From Morchella semilibera (Eukaryota > Ascomycota > Pezizomycetes > Pezizales > Morchellaceae): a DNA stretch of 64,000 bases. Position 1 is the first letter of the stretch. Every line of letters begins with the position of its first letter. Under the pieces are notes generated by a model, which saw nothing but the letters and a program-made list of their open reading frames with translations, made no database searches and had not been told where the DNA came from. Shown here one piece after another: positions 12,093 to 24,120 of this stretch. The translations under genes and the position numbers were made by a program. The stretch spans positions 868,001 to 932,000 of the forward strand of contig WBVU01000005.1 in NCBI GenBank assembly GCA_009192285.1, in the 5' to 3' direction.

Positions 12093-12732
12093 CTAACCCA
12101 GAACCGTACCTGGAGCCAGAGCTTGAAAGGTCCACTCGCTGATCCGCCCTCCAGGTACAAGTTTTGTGTCGACATTCTCGAGCATAGCATATTTAGCATG
12201 AGGGACGAGGGCGGGGGCGACCATAAAGGCGGCACCGTCTAATGTGCTTCGAACTGTGAATACGCTAAGCGGTTAAGGAAGCCGTGTTAGTAAATAGACT
12301 AAAGATAGGGCTTGGTAAAGATCCTTACTTCGGTTGAACCTTTCCGTCGACCTTCACCGGTTCAAGGCGCCACTTCTGGCCTATGCCGGTATTAGGACCA
12401 CTGGAAGTTTTGGAGGCAATATGGGGACGGTGGACAAGGACGTCACCCTCTTTCTCATTTCCATTGGTGGCCAAGAACCTTCCGGTAGCCTGATGCACCA
12501 TATACATAGTACTAGGACCGTGGTTCTCGATCTCGCAAACTACCCACACATCCCTATTGCCCCGCCTGAGCATCACTTCCGTGTCATCAACCACGGACAA
12601 GGAGTGGGTGGGCAGGCCCGAATAAAAGATGCGATATGGGCCACTTGGAAGGTTCTAGGAGAATCCTCCGTAAGGGCACGTTCGCTTGACACAAAAGTCC
12701 ATGGATCGGCTTAATGAAATACTTACCGCCAT
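12093..12732 (-). CDS. Beta-trefoil-like protein (mycocypin / I66 inhibitor or ricin-B-like), three exons
   Basis: A model I built from splice signals: exon 1 12727-12732 (only ATG GCG), intron 12655-12726 (GTAAGT..CTAG), exon 2 12329-12654, intron 12265-12328 (GTAAGG, TACTAAC branch site, TTAG), exon 3 12093-12264. The frames join cleanly to give 167 residues, the usual size of a single beta-trefoil. It begins MANLPSGPYRI and has trefoil-like elements: TGRFLATNG near residue 60-70, GQKWRLEPV near 100 and SEWTF near 155. Small fungal trefoils (I66 inhibitors, mycocypins, ricin-B-like lectins) act as cytoplasmic protease inhibitors or sugar binders in defence against grazers; which activity applies here cannot be told. 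No signal peptide, which fits that class. A TATTTAAGG box and CT-rich leader precede the start. Confidence 0.7.
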
Positions 12733-12860
12733 AGCCGGTTTTTGGATTTGTTAAGGAGCGTAGCTGACCGTTGAGTCAGTGTGGTGAGATGTAGAACTGG
12801 ATGCTGAAACTGATGGTTGAGTTGTGGTAAGAGGGAGGAGAACGCGGTAATGGTCCACCT

Positions 12861-12867
12861 TAAATAG
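12861..12867 (-). promoter_or_regulatory. Core promoter of the beta-trefoil-like gene
   Basis: On the minus strand TATTTAAGG lies about 130 bp before the ATG and is followed by TCTCCTCCCTCTTACC, a typical pyrimidine-rich fungal transcription start zone. Confidence 0.5.
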
Positions 12868-14234
12868 TGTTTTGTGCTGACTGCAAGTCGTGCCGTTCCT
12901 ACATCGATAGAAATGATCAATGGAAAAAGCAGCTATATGATGCACAGCTCGCACATAGAACCTCACCTCCCCTGTTTCCCACAGATCATTCCGGTCGCTG
13001 TAGTTTGTGTAATCCCTCTTGATACATGGCTTTGTGGCGTCAGCCATGTATCAGATACCAGTTTTATTTGAACTATCTTTATGTATAGCGTAAGATATTC
13101 TCATTATCTTCCCACTTTCTGCCTTAAGATTGAAGGCCGGCTATCCAAACTTCATTGTATTGAAACTTCAAGATACTATGTGTCCAAACTCCAACACCAT
13201 GCATGTGCTAGCTGAGAAATTACAGGACTTCAGTTGATTGGGGCCAAATGCACCCAACATGTGTATCCTACTAGCCAGATTTTTAAAAACCCAAATTTCG
13301 GTACACCATAAGCTTTTTAAACTTATTTTGCACTATCAAGAAATGTATGTTTCTTGAACATACTTATTTAGGCTACTACTAGCTACTGCGAGTAGTCAAA
13401 GATAATGAGACCCTTCGGAGTTCGACACAAACAACCCCCACCACGACCTACCACGAAGAGGCCAAAGGTACATGATAATGATAATAGTTTATACATGGTT
13501 GCATGAAGTTGAGGTTTATTACCTGTGAGATGTTTGTTGCGTCTTCTGGTTGCAATCGATACTTGGACGACCTGGACCATACCCCGCTTAGTAAAGAATA
13601 TTCATAAACCTCCGATAACTATGTAGAGTACCCCACCAGGCTAGCACTAACCGAAAGAGATAAGGTTATTTCGGATGGAACAGGGGTCAATAAGCAATAC
13701 CTTCCCGTTAGGGAAACGATCTGCGCCTTTGCACATAAACTACATGTGTATGTAAATACTCCGAGACATATCCCTCCCCTCCGGATCCACAAAGAAAAAA
13801 CAAATCTGGCTTTGCTAACGCATCTCGTAGTTGGAGCTCTTAGTGCGATCATCGGGCGGACAGTATTCGCCAATCCACGGCGAAAGACTAGGGACAGATA
13901 AGCAACATCCAAGCTGCACGATCTGAAGGTTTTTCTAAATCTCCATGCGCTCGAGGTCCCATGGTCGTCAGCTAAGCATCCCCACTAAGCGAGGCCACTA
14001 CTGAGTGTGTGGTCCTTTCACACGCCACTAAAGCTGCAGCCAAGAGATATGTGGTAAGTGGTGAATTCGCTTGGCAGGGAACGAGAGGTTGACAGTTTAC
14101 AGATGAAGGCATAGCCCCGATCTTCCTCGCAAATGACGTTTCTGAGCATGACCACACGCCATGACTTGGATTGTCGTGGAGCAATGTAAAAGTGCTTTTC
14201 TCGTATTCAGCATCTATGGAGGGGGGGGCTAATA

Positions 14235-14411
14235 CCGCAGAATATCAGGAATAACGAATCGAGCTGGGCTGGAGTCTTAGAAGTCTTCGGATTGGTCAAA
14301 TACCTGTTGAGCCGCAATCCGACAAAGCCAAAGCGTAACTTTTAGCCGTCTTGACCAATAGGTAAGCAGTATTCCAGCCCAGTCAGATTCGTTATTCCTG
14401 AGATTCTGCGG
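14235..14411. mobile_element. Small TIR element (MITE), TA-flanked, pogo-like ends
   Basis: 177 bp. Inverted ends start CCGCAGAAT and share AGGAATAACGAATC, with an inner CTGGGCTGGA pair. TA lies on each side (14233-14234, 14412-14413). AATAACGAA is also found in the TIR of the 34441-51499 pogo-like element. Confidence 0.75.
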
Positions 14412-14640
14412 TATGGATGCGCAATCTCTTCCTTCGATCACGGCGGTCTGCGCCTTGCATATTAGAGTTGAATACCGCAAAATTTCAATCCGGAATTCCC
14501 ATCAATGGCGGCTAAGAGTACTCTACTCGTAAATTGGTGGTGTTTCCGAACCAACCACTATTGGATGCCTACAAAGCGGTAGGCTTGACGGGTTTCTCCT
14601 GTGAATGCAATAGCAGTTGGGTCTTGGAAGTGACTACATA

Positions 14641-14774
14641 CTCGGGGCAGGTAAAAAGTACCGGACAATAGAGGTTTTTGGTTCGCCAATGGGTGCGCGT
14701 ACTAGGCGAGAACTGCTGCAAAAAGAGCCCAGAGACAAAACTTGCATTGTCCGGTACTATTTACCTGCCCCGAG
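14641..14774. mobile_element. Small TIR element (MITE), TA-flanked
   Basis: 134 bp with 29-bp inverted ends (28 of 29 matching) starting CTCGGGGCAGGTAAA, and TA on both sides (14639-14640, 14775-14776). Tc1/mariner-superfamily type by its duplication. Confidence 0.8.
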
Positions 14775-15143
14775 TAGTAGTAATTTTGACAGCTGGTCCT
14801 TCGAGTGGGTTCTGCGCATGCCGACTCCCCTAGCGCTGCTTGCATCAAAGGTAGTTTTCTTTGGCTATGATAAAGCTAGCGAATTAATCGGAGATCCACT
14901 ATATGTATGTACTCTACCTCGAATATATACGACATGCAGATTGTTGCACTAGCAATGAATACATACGAGTGGTGGAATGCTCGAACCCCGCTCACAGAGT
15001 TGGGCATTTCCAGAGGTTGTGTCAGCAAGGGCCTGTGCGCAGGGCGCAGACTAGCGAGAGGATATTTGGCGACCATGACCAGAGAAATCATGTTTTTCAT
15101 ATGGAGGGCATGGCGAGGCTTGGCTCACGAATAGGAATTTTAA

Positions 15144-15260
15144 CTACAGCGATGGAGGGAATTATTGTAGAAACAGGGGTCTAAAAACAGGGTTTGGGTG
15201 GCTGCCCCGGCCAATAGAACTCTTACCATACTTCTACAATAATTTTCCCCATCGCTGTAG
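15144..15260. mobile_element. Small TIR element (MITE), TAA-flanked
   Basis: 117 bp with 29-bp inverted ends (27 of 29) starting CTACAGCGATGG, and TAA on both sides. A 3-bp TAA duplication suggests a PIF/Harbinger-type mobiliser (inference). It sits inside a weaker, larger inverted repeat reaching about 15105-15285. Confidence 0.75.
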
Positions 15261-16548
15261 TAAAAACTGCCAAGCCCCGCCATACCTCCTCTCGCCCAAC
15301 CCTCCACCGCTCTATACTTACATATATGCGAGACCGAAGGATATGCAAGCATCTCGTTGATACCTAGCTCCCTCAGGCACACCATATAGTTACTTCTACC
15401 GCGCAATTGAATGAATCACAATATGAGGCGACGAATTATCTATTTGTGCGCAGAAGATCAGTGAAGCTTGCTGCTCCTAGCGGTGGGGCTGAACCTCCGG
15501 TCCCCATAACTACATATGATATGTACCCGGGGGTGCTGGAAAGTGATGCACCGTTTAACCAGACAGGTACTCAGAATTTCAATTTTTTAAGACAACACAG
15601 TGTTTGAAGAATATATATGTAGATATTTAGTCATGTGAATGATACATGAGTCTCTAGAATGGATCTGCACATTCCCCCCTAGTGATTAATTTGGGCCTTT
15701 AGCCCGGAAAAGAACAACTTATGACGGGAGACAGTAATAAAAGGGGGGAAAGGGCTATCCGTACTAGCACTTACCATAACTAGGGTCTCCAGCTTGTAAC
15801 CTACCATAGATTTGCTCTAGACTCGGTCAGCTAGCCTGGTTGTTGATGAATATGGGCTATTTAATCGTTGCATCACTTTCCGGCACCCCCGGGTACACAC
15901 ACTAGGGGTTACCACCTCGCGGCCGCGAGTTGTGTAAATTTTAGGGAACAGTGGGAAACTAATCCTCTCTCTACGGTACGTACATGTAGTAATGGGGGCC
16001 TTCGGCCCCCCCCCTCCCCTCCGCCCCTCCCCCCAATTCCCATTGCCGCCAGTTAGACATCTCGTGTGGGCGCCTTCGGCAGCCCTCCCCCGGTTCACAG
16101 GTCTTGATTTGTCGTGCTTAGTCAATACCCCCGTTACTCTCAACCAATTGCGGGTTGATACCAAGGAGTACCAGATCGATGTAGTCTATCGCTCGAGAAG
16201 CTATCGATGGTAGGTGTGTAAACCTCAGCGTTTGCAGCCAATCAATCTATAGAAATTGGGGGATCTATGTACTCCCGTAATTGTACTAGCGGCTAGCCTA
16301 GCGATGTTACCATCCTCAGTACCAAATCGATCACCATTTGCATGACACTATCGTTTCCCCCCTCCTCTTGCTTGCTTAGAAAACTGTCATGATGCGTCAT
16401 CTGTTATGATTCTTAAAGAAATCGATTTGCCAGTGGTAAGAGGCTATGGGCTTTAGGTTGTTCCTGCCGCCTTGTACTCTATGTTTTTGGGAGAGGAGGT
16501 GTGGCATAGCATATTATTTGGGTTGCGTCCTCGACGTATGAGAGGTGC

Positions 16549-16662
16549 TTGGAAATCTCTCTCATGCATTAGTGCCTGAAACCTGGTAACTATAGCCCTC
16601 AGTTGGAATAATACCAATATGCCATAGATTTCTCAAGTGTATGCATGAGAGAGACTTTCCAA
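16549..16662. repeat. Inverted repeat, MITE-like
   Basis: Arms of about 20 bp (TTGGAAATCTCTCTCATGCA and its near complement) about 75 bp apart. No coding content. Confidence 0.65.
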
Positions 16663-17301
16663 TATCTCATTAATAAACTACCTCCACACTCTTTTAGTAT
16701 CTATCATCATACCTAATCCCGTGGTGCGCTGTTATAAAATTCCAAGACAATTCAAGCCCTTTCTCACGCACCACGTGCACACCATACTCTTGCAATTCAG
16801 ATTTACAGCTCTATGTGTAACTAGTTAACGTAGGCACGTAGATTTCTACCAAGCGCGACGGGTATAGTGGGCGAGAGACAAACACTTGTTACAATTGATA
16901 GCTTTGAAATACGCTAGGTTATTATAACTAAGGTATGGGGGGAGCAAAAGAATATGCTTACAAAACGCATTAAATATAGAACTGAAAGAAAAGACACTAA
17001 AAATAAAAATACTACCGAAAGAGGGAAATGGAAGGACACTTAATTATGAGGAATCTAGCACCAGACCTATTAAGGGCCAAGTCGTGAGAACGAGAGCAAT
17101 CAACAGTTCTTGAGGAGTTCCTCCTGACAATTCACTAACACCAGACGAAATCCTTTAGTTAGACATATCATATAATAGCTGCCAAATCAGATAACGAGGG
17201 TAGCTGCCAAGTATAGGTAGGTGACCGGGGTATGTTCGTAAGGCGTTATAGGACGTTGGAATAACACTAAGTACTCATCATGTCTATCCACAGAATAATA
17301 T

Positions 17302-17361
17302 GGGTAAGTCTGGCGACACTGGGTGCGGTTGTAACAGCTCTCACTGTTGCCAGACTTACCC
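17302..17361. repeat. Short hairpin
   Basis: GGGTAAGTCTGGC and its exact complement about 30 bp apart. It could be a tiny TIR relic or a structured RNA; nothing decides between them. Confidence 0.55.
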
Positions 17362-17715
17362 CTACACCCGTAGTTCCTTTGATATCTATAGCTATAACCA
17401 ACGCAGACTTTGCATAGCCTTTGATCGAGCTATCAAGGAACAAACGCGGACGCCGGATTAAGAATCTCTAGCGGAAGGAGACGGTGTGGGCGGGTAACAG
17501 AAGCCTTTAGTACTTAGTGATAAGAGCTTACGATCGGCATTGGCCTCTAAGGATTGGGTCGACACAGAATAGACGAGTAATCCGGTTCTCACTCTCCTCC
17601 CATTTGTCTCCGGCGTCACTACCGATCGTTTTGTTACCCTAACTATTCAGAAACCCTAACCCCCGACACACCCACCCTTTTTGCCCTTGACTACTACCAT
17701 TATAATTTAGAGCTA

Positions 17716-17801
17716 CTCGCCATACTTTTAAGTCTGTTGGTAGTGCCTACCGTTGGATTGTAGGGTATATAAAATATCAATAGACTTAAAAACTTAGCGA
17801 G
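17716..17801. mobile_element. Very small TIR element, TA-flanked
   Basis: 86 bp with about 26-bp imperfect inverted ends starting CTCGC and ending in CTTTTAAGTCTGTTG or its relative, TA on both sides. Confidence 0.6.
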
Positions 17802-20800
17802 TAAGATCCGTGCCCTTTCTGTGCAGCGCTGCTCTGCCCCAGTGGACAAAAAAGAGGACGAAATTCATCTCATACATCAGCTAGCGTGAGCTATGCAGGA
17901 AAGGGTTGACCAAATTAAAGCAGCAATCTGCGAATTTTATGGCCTTTCTATTCATTCTGGAGACTTATGATGCGGTAGAATGCTTATCCGGATGCCCTCT
18001 ACGGCCAAGACCCAAGATCACACGATATTTAAGCGTCAGCGAGATTCCATCCTCTGTCTCGTCCACCCGCGGCATAGTGTTCGATAGGTTTGGAGAGCAT
18101 ATACCTGTTTTACAACCCTTCCACAGACTGTATTGTCAAGCTAGGTAATCCAAGCCTACCCGTAGCTAAAGGCTACCGTAGGGGTCCAATGACATTGCGG
18201 AACGGATTGCTAAATCGATAATTCGATCAAGGCCAATGCGAAGTTATTACAGTTTTTATCAGCAAGCATTTTTGCCAAGATACTTCATGTGACGGGTCTG
18301 TATTCCAGCGACCTGCAGCCCTCCTCCGTCGCTTGACGAATACTGCCACTGACAAATGCCATATTTAGTAGGTTGGCTCTTCCCCACATTCTTTCTACAT
18401 GCAGATCACGCGCTTCGGCAGTTCCCGTCCTTCTCTCTGTCCGGGTCATCGTTTGTTTTTCACATCCCTAATCCTCGCTCTGTGCCTCGACGCGTACCCC
18501 GACCCCCGGCCACACCCCGTTAAATTAGCTCCTTTCTACTAACCTTAGTTAACCTCGAATAAACCTAACCAAGGAAAGATTCAGCTCTCTTTTATTCAAA
18601 GTTTTAGCAAATAGGGAAAGACTCAATCTGCAAATAAAGCGTTCAAGCTCCTCGGTGGCTATACAATTAATGGGTTGAACAAAAAAAAAGGGTTCCTCGG
18701 CGGTTGCGGTCTATATATTGACATCCACTAACCTCGCTGGTTCAAGTAAGTTAGCCACTATTAGTAAAAAAAAAAGGAGGGGGGGTTTGGAGTGAGCTTC
18801 TGTTGGAGGGGCTGGCTGACCGAACTCAGGGCTTCTGCCTTCTCCGGTCAAACTGATGATGTTTGTGACCATACTGATTCATGTTTTTTCGTGCCAATGA
18901 AAGGCAGAGATTTGGACGAGATCGGATTGAGGCATTATTCGTTAGAAAGTATGGAGCCATTCATTGCTGGATGTCAGAATGACGGATTTTAAAGACTCGG
19001 TAGACAGCATCCACCATTATACTATTCTAGGGGTACAAGATCAGCCCAGGGGTATACCTAGCGGCTTGAATAAAGTCCGCCCCTAGGGTAGCCAACCCAT
19101 TCAAAATTAAATAATTCTTCCGTAACGGTCGGGTGCGCGGCTGGGCCTTCTCCGTATCTAGTGCGCCTAACATATATGTCCTTTCTGGAGGGTATCCAGT
19201 TGCCGTTATGTGATCTCCGACTAGTATTGTTGGTTCTCAAAGAAAATCAGAAACTAGCCTAGCCTACAACCACACTTTATAAGTACCACCCTTGACTCCA
19301 TAGGCAATTGACAACAAAGTATTACACAACTGAAATACCTTGTTTCATGTTTCGTACAAATTTTGATTGCATCGAAGATTTCCGGTTATTTATGACGTCC
19401 TAGTGCATCATATACGAATGCCGCGCTCCACACAGCGCTGCGGGATTCAGTCCTTTGCGAAAAGCGGTCTGTAGTCTTTTTTTTTTGGTCATGGGGTGAT
19501 ATTGTCAAGGCCTGAATCTTCTGCCTCATAATTTGGCTCCGGAGGAGGGGTCTATTAGCGATACCCGACTCATCTCCAAGGATTCCGCAATACCCCGAAC
19601 TTATCAGTTATTGTTCGATGAAGATAGTTCTAGTTTAATGAAAAGCTAGATATATGTTACAGCGGCGCTTTGGCCACTGTGAGTGAATAGATTCTCGTCA
19701 ACTCTGTTGAAGGTGGTCGCCCGGGGTACTAGTGCCTAGAAGCGTGTCTTTCCTTTATTCAGTGCTGTGTTCTTGTTTTGTTGTCTTTCCATAAGAGGCA
19801 GGGCTGTCTTCTTGTATTCCTACTCATGACTTGAGGATTGTGAGTGAAGACGATGTTTTAGTTGCTTTTCAAAAAGCTCAAGTGGTGGATCTCCGTAGTA
19901 GTGTTTCCTTCCTCTCATTGACAGATATGGGAAGGAAGAGAAAAAGAAAAAGGAAAAAAAATCTTACCCAAAGGCCGGATAAGCACCCCGGACCTCCGAC
20001 ACGCGTCCCCTGGTAAAAATGGTACAGAAGGCTTGAGGTAACTGGGACCAACACAATTTCGTACTCATCCCCTACGGTTACTGCAGGTTGCTGTTAACGT
20101 AGGAAGGCTGGGAGCGAGCGATGCCGACCTCATCCAAACAGTTGTACCGTAGCAGGCCTGACGGCGGGAGTGTAAATGTCAACTTTCAAAGTTGACAGTT
20201 AGCAGATACACTCTAGTGCCCTGAGCAGTGGATATAAGCACTATATATATATGGTCTGCATGCCCGGTCTGGTGCCTAGCCACAAGGCCAGCAGCGGGAC
20301 AAGCCGGCTACTCGTTCCTCCGTGATGTTCCCGAACACGGCCAGTATATAGCGCATATACAAAGGGGGAAACTTGGCAGTCTTTTATTTGTATACAATAG
20401 CAGTCATCTTCGAAAATGTCATGGGATTAGTAGTACTAAATAAATGTCTTTCACCCAGCTCGAGATATCTTTGGTATTTGTGAGTATCGGCGTAGAAAAT
20501 TTCCTGACTTGGCATTGCCCAATGTAGGTATTGGCAAGCGTGACAAACTATTGGTGTTTCCATGGAGGTAGCAGCGTACCCACTAGCAACGGGTTTATGA
20601 CACTCACTTCTGTGCCTGCATGCGTAGGTAACCTCGTCCTAGGAGTTCATTGGGAGTCTACCTCCGAGTTCTGTACGGTCGCACCAGACTGGGGTAAATC
20701 GAGTGCGTGGGGTCCTGACATAGACGACACCACCGCCCACGAAGATTTCGAGATAGGGTTCGAATGTAGGTTCCTCCTGCTGCTATATCAACCGTCCGGA

Positions 20801-22738
20801 TGAGGGGGGTGGGGGTGTGTGCGTTTCTTGATGGGTAGCCGAGCTGTCTACATGTGTAGTTTCGGGGAAAGAGGAGAGCAGTGTGATGGGCCTTGTTTTT
20901 TGTCGCTCAAAAGGGGTGAGTTGGGAGTCGGAAACGCCATGTTGCTCGCTGTCGATGGAAAAACTGGCCACCGGGGGAAGGGAGGGCGAGTTCGATGGAT
21001 AAGGAGGGGTGGCTAGCGTGTTATATATGTGCGGGAGGGACCTACCCTAACCCTAATTTGATTACTATTAGACGGCCTCCCTAGCCACTCGGACCCCCCT
21101 CACTCGGACAGCCAGTCATGGTTGGTTGAAAAGAGGCTCTGATGACTTAGCATGATGATCCTTTCTTTTCTACGTTAACTGCCCGAGTAAAAGGGGTGTC
21201 CGAATGGCTCGGGAAGGCGTCTATATATAGTGAAGCAGGCTATAGCTAGTCCGCAGTGTAACGATGAGGTAACTTTTAATTACACGAGGAAGAGCAACAT
21301 CTCTCCCCCACAAGTACCCCCTGGTGTCTCCTCCACTGCAAGAACAAGCCTCCAAACGCCAACCACCGGCCGCAGAGAATATACTCTCCAGCTCGGTCCG
21401 CGCTATGAGTATTGTAGGTAGCATCGAAGGCCCCCAAACCCTGCACTGCGAATAAAATTTGCTAGACCTTTATCGCTCCTGATTAAGAAAGCGCCCGCAT
21501 GGGAAAATGAGTGGGGAGAATGATTATATTAGCAGGAGAGCCCCCTTTTCAGCAATTCCACCCTGTTGTTTCGTACTCTGATTCCAGCTAGATCTGGATA
21601 ATTTACTCCTTCACAGCTAATCTTGCCATTTAAGGTAAGCGTCACGTCGTCGTCGATGAAAAATCAGCAACAAGTACCAACACTCGCAACACCACATCCA
21701 CTCCCACTCTCTAGTAGAAAGACTCCCCTAAGAAATACTTTCTCCATTGTTCAGGTTAGGGCTACTTGTGTCTCTTAGCGATTGATGACGGACAGTGCTC
21801 CGGAGATGGGTATTCTTGGCATACATCCTCTGGATATTTGCAAGCAAGCTTCTATGAAGATACCGCGAGGATTCCGGTGCGGGTGGGATGTGTGTATGTA
21901 GTAAACCAAGTATACAAGCCAGGGTTATAACGTATAGGAACTAATCGTTAGTATGGTGATTATTATATGTACATATGAATTCTTTTAGATGTGAATAGGC
22001 ATATAGCAGCCGCAGCAGAGAAACATTGGTTCAACCTTATGTAAATATTCATTCTATTCTCTTGGGCACTAGATTGAATTTTTTGCCGAATATTGAGCGA
22101 GTAATATAACATTCTAGAACGTTATGGCATGGTCGAGACCTTAAACGCATGGCCTTCACAAGTTGACCCCAGGAGATAGCCCTAACCCTATCCTGACAAG
22201 GCAGGTCGAATATTACCATGATACGAGGCCACAACTAAACCAGGTTGTTCTAGGTCTCCTCTCATGCTATTTTACTCGCTATTGTCGGATCGCTTTATAA
22301 GGGTGCCCTGTGTAAGGGTTTTCGCCTTATAGGTGTATGGGTTGGCGGGCTATTGATTTTAGTATGTAAACTTAAGGGTAAATGATGGAATATCCTCTAT
22401 AAGAGAATTGAAAGATTTTTTTTCTATGCATACCCTTATAGAAAGGGGAGGGTTTGGGATTAATAAAGTGCAGAAGTGATGAGTAGGATAAGATTTTTTT
22501 AAATGGGGTATTCAAAGAGGAGATTCTTAGGTTGTGAACAACCCCAACAAGGCATTCCGAGTTATCCTTCCACCTATTCTAACCAACACCAATCAATCCC
22601 CTCTAGTCCCTTGTCGTAACCCTAACCCTTAATCTTTTCTAAGGGTTCCTTTCCTATAAAGGTACGACTTCGCACCACTCTTGTAACCTTATAGGGAGAT
22701 TCGATAAAGCCAGTCCCATGCTTCGCCAACTACCCATG

Positions 22739-24120
22739 TCACCAAAGCCAGCCTATCACCCAGAGTAAATCTCCCAGTCCCCCATAATTCTGAACTTCAT
22801 CCATTCCTTCAGCTAATGACCCGGGGGTTTCATTCTCAAGTGTTTTATTGATACATATATCGAGGGGTTGAACGAGTCCTATACGGCCTTCATGATCAGG
22901 AATAAAGGAAGTAACCGTTCTTGATTCTCGGGAAGCAGTAAGTACTGCTACTCTCTTCTGTCCAGCCAAAACATCTAGGGCAAGGAATCTTTGTTTTGCT
23001 GGATGTGAACAGGAGGGAATAAGATCTTTTTCCAATGACTCTAATGCTACCGCCATGATAATGTAAGCTTTGGAGTTAAAAATAACTCTTATTCTTGGAT
23101 TGTATAAGGTTCGTTGTCGTTGTACGCCTCTTATCTCCCCTTTACCACGGGGGGTCATAAGTGGCACTACTCCTTTATTTCCACCAGTACAGATAATGAT
23201 CTGTAACGATGCCTTCCTTTCCGATTTGCTTCCGCTTAATGCACGTTCCCATACTGTCTGTCTCATTACCTTTAAATCGTAAGTCCGTCTAGTAAGGAAT
23301 TCAAATGGAACTGGGGTTTGATCCATATTGAATATATTTCCTAAAGGAAACCTATAAATGACTTCCTCCTCTTCCCCTTCCCATAGCTGTGAATTTCTCC
23401 AATTAAATTGACAGTAAAGAGCAATTTTTGGTCGGGAAACTTCTGGTGTCTTGGAGGCAGTATTGGTTTTGCAGCGCTATTATATCCCCATCTAATATAT
23501 CTCTAAACCCTTAAACCAGCCATTTGAAAATAAAGAATCATAAACAACATTATCTCCTCCATCGAATGACAATTGAAAATATCTGTTTTCCTTACCGTAA
23601 AAACCAACTGTGATTGATGGGTCTTCCGAGTTTTCGTAGAACTTTAAACCCCCGACGGAGTTCAGCCTCCATTTCTGGCCATTTTGCTTTACTTGACCCT
23701 TTGGCTTGTCGTGACTTTGACTGGGGCTAAAATCCTCTTTTCATTTTTTCTTAGTGTCGCAGTTGTTTAGGATCGATTTGTAGAAGATTTGCTGTATTGT
23801 TGCGCGAGCTTCGTTCCTAAACAGGCCTTATTGCTACCTGTTTCCCGACCTCCTACTACAATAGACTTCGCAACCCCCTTGATCACAACCCTAGCCGGTA
23901 CCAGGGTCAAAGCCTTCAGCGTATACTCTCTTGGATGGGATTTCTGGGTTGTTTTATATACCTGAAAGGTATCATTCAGGGCCTTGATTGGTTTGAGCTG
24001 GTATTGCCGCCACCCATCGGATAATTGTGCAATCTCATCTTGGGCGCTTTCTGTTGTAGAATCTATCAAACGCCAACGAGGTGAAAACTCTGGTTTTTCC
24101 GAATTTGCTTTTAATTTTGA
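22739..24120 (-). pseudogene. Decayed pogo-like DDE transposase (copy 1)
   Basis: The longest frame (22739-23326, 195 aa) starts MDQTPVPFEFL.RTYD, the segment just before and including the first catalytic Asp of fungal pogo-type DDE_1 transposases. It continues through RIRVIFNSKAY, KQRFLALDVLAGQ (second catalytic Asp region), RTVTSFIP and LVQPLDICINKTL, the GLVQPLD motif near the third acidic residue. Upstream, 23340-24120 still shows family-like N-terminal pieces (KWRLNSVGGLKF; NRYFQLSFDGG; LKPIKALNDTFQV) in shifted frames with stops. Several frameshifts and stops make it non-functional. I did not find matching terminal inverted repeats. The segment order is that of one transposase read on the minus strand. 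Confidence 0.8.

Larger units (their letters stand above)
12868..22738. other. Long gene-poor tract with MITE-like repeats
   Basis: No gene could be supported in almost 10 kb. Open frames are short and domain-free. The recognisable content is the inverted-repeat elements listed separately, short hairpins (for example about 20168-20213), A/G homopolymer runs and a few telomere-like motifs near 17.6, 21.0, 22.2 and 22.6 kb. Small multi-exon genes of the kind found at 12.1-12.7 kb could be hidden here. Confidence 0.5.

Noticed and set aside
12334-12714. Plus-strand ORF of 126 codons
   Set aside because: Antisense to the beta-trefoil-like gene, whose splice sites and domain pattern are convincing.
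12751-13047. Minus-strand ORF of 98 codons directly upstream of the beta-trefoil-like gene
   Set aside because: It contains that gene's TATA box and CT-rich leader, has no domain, and no intron joins it in frame to the next exons.
20531-20803. Plus-strand frame of 90 codons with fairly protein-like composition
   Set aside because: No ATG at the start, no domain, no clear splice partners. It might be an exon but cannot be supported.
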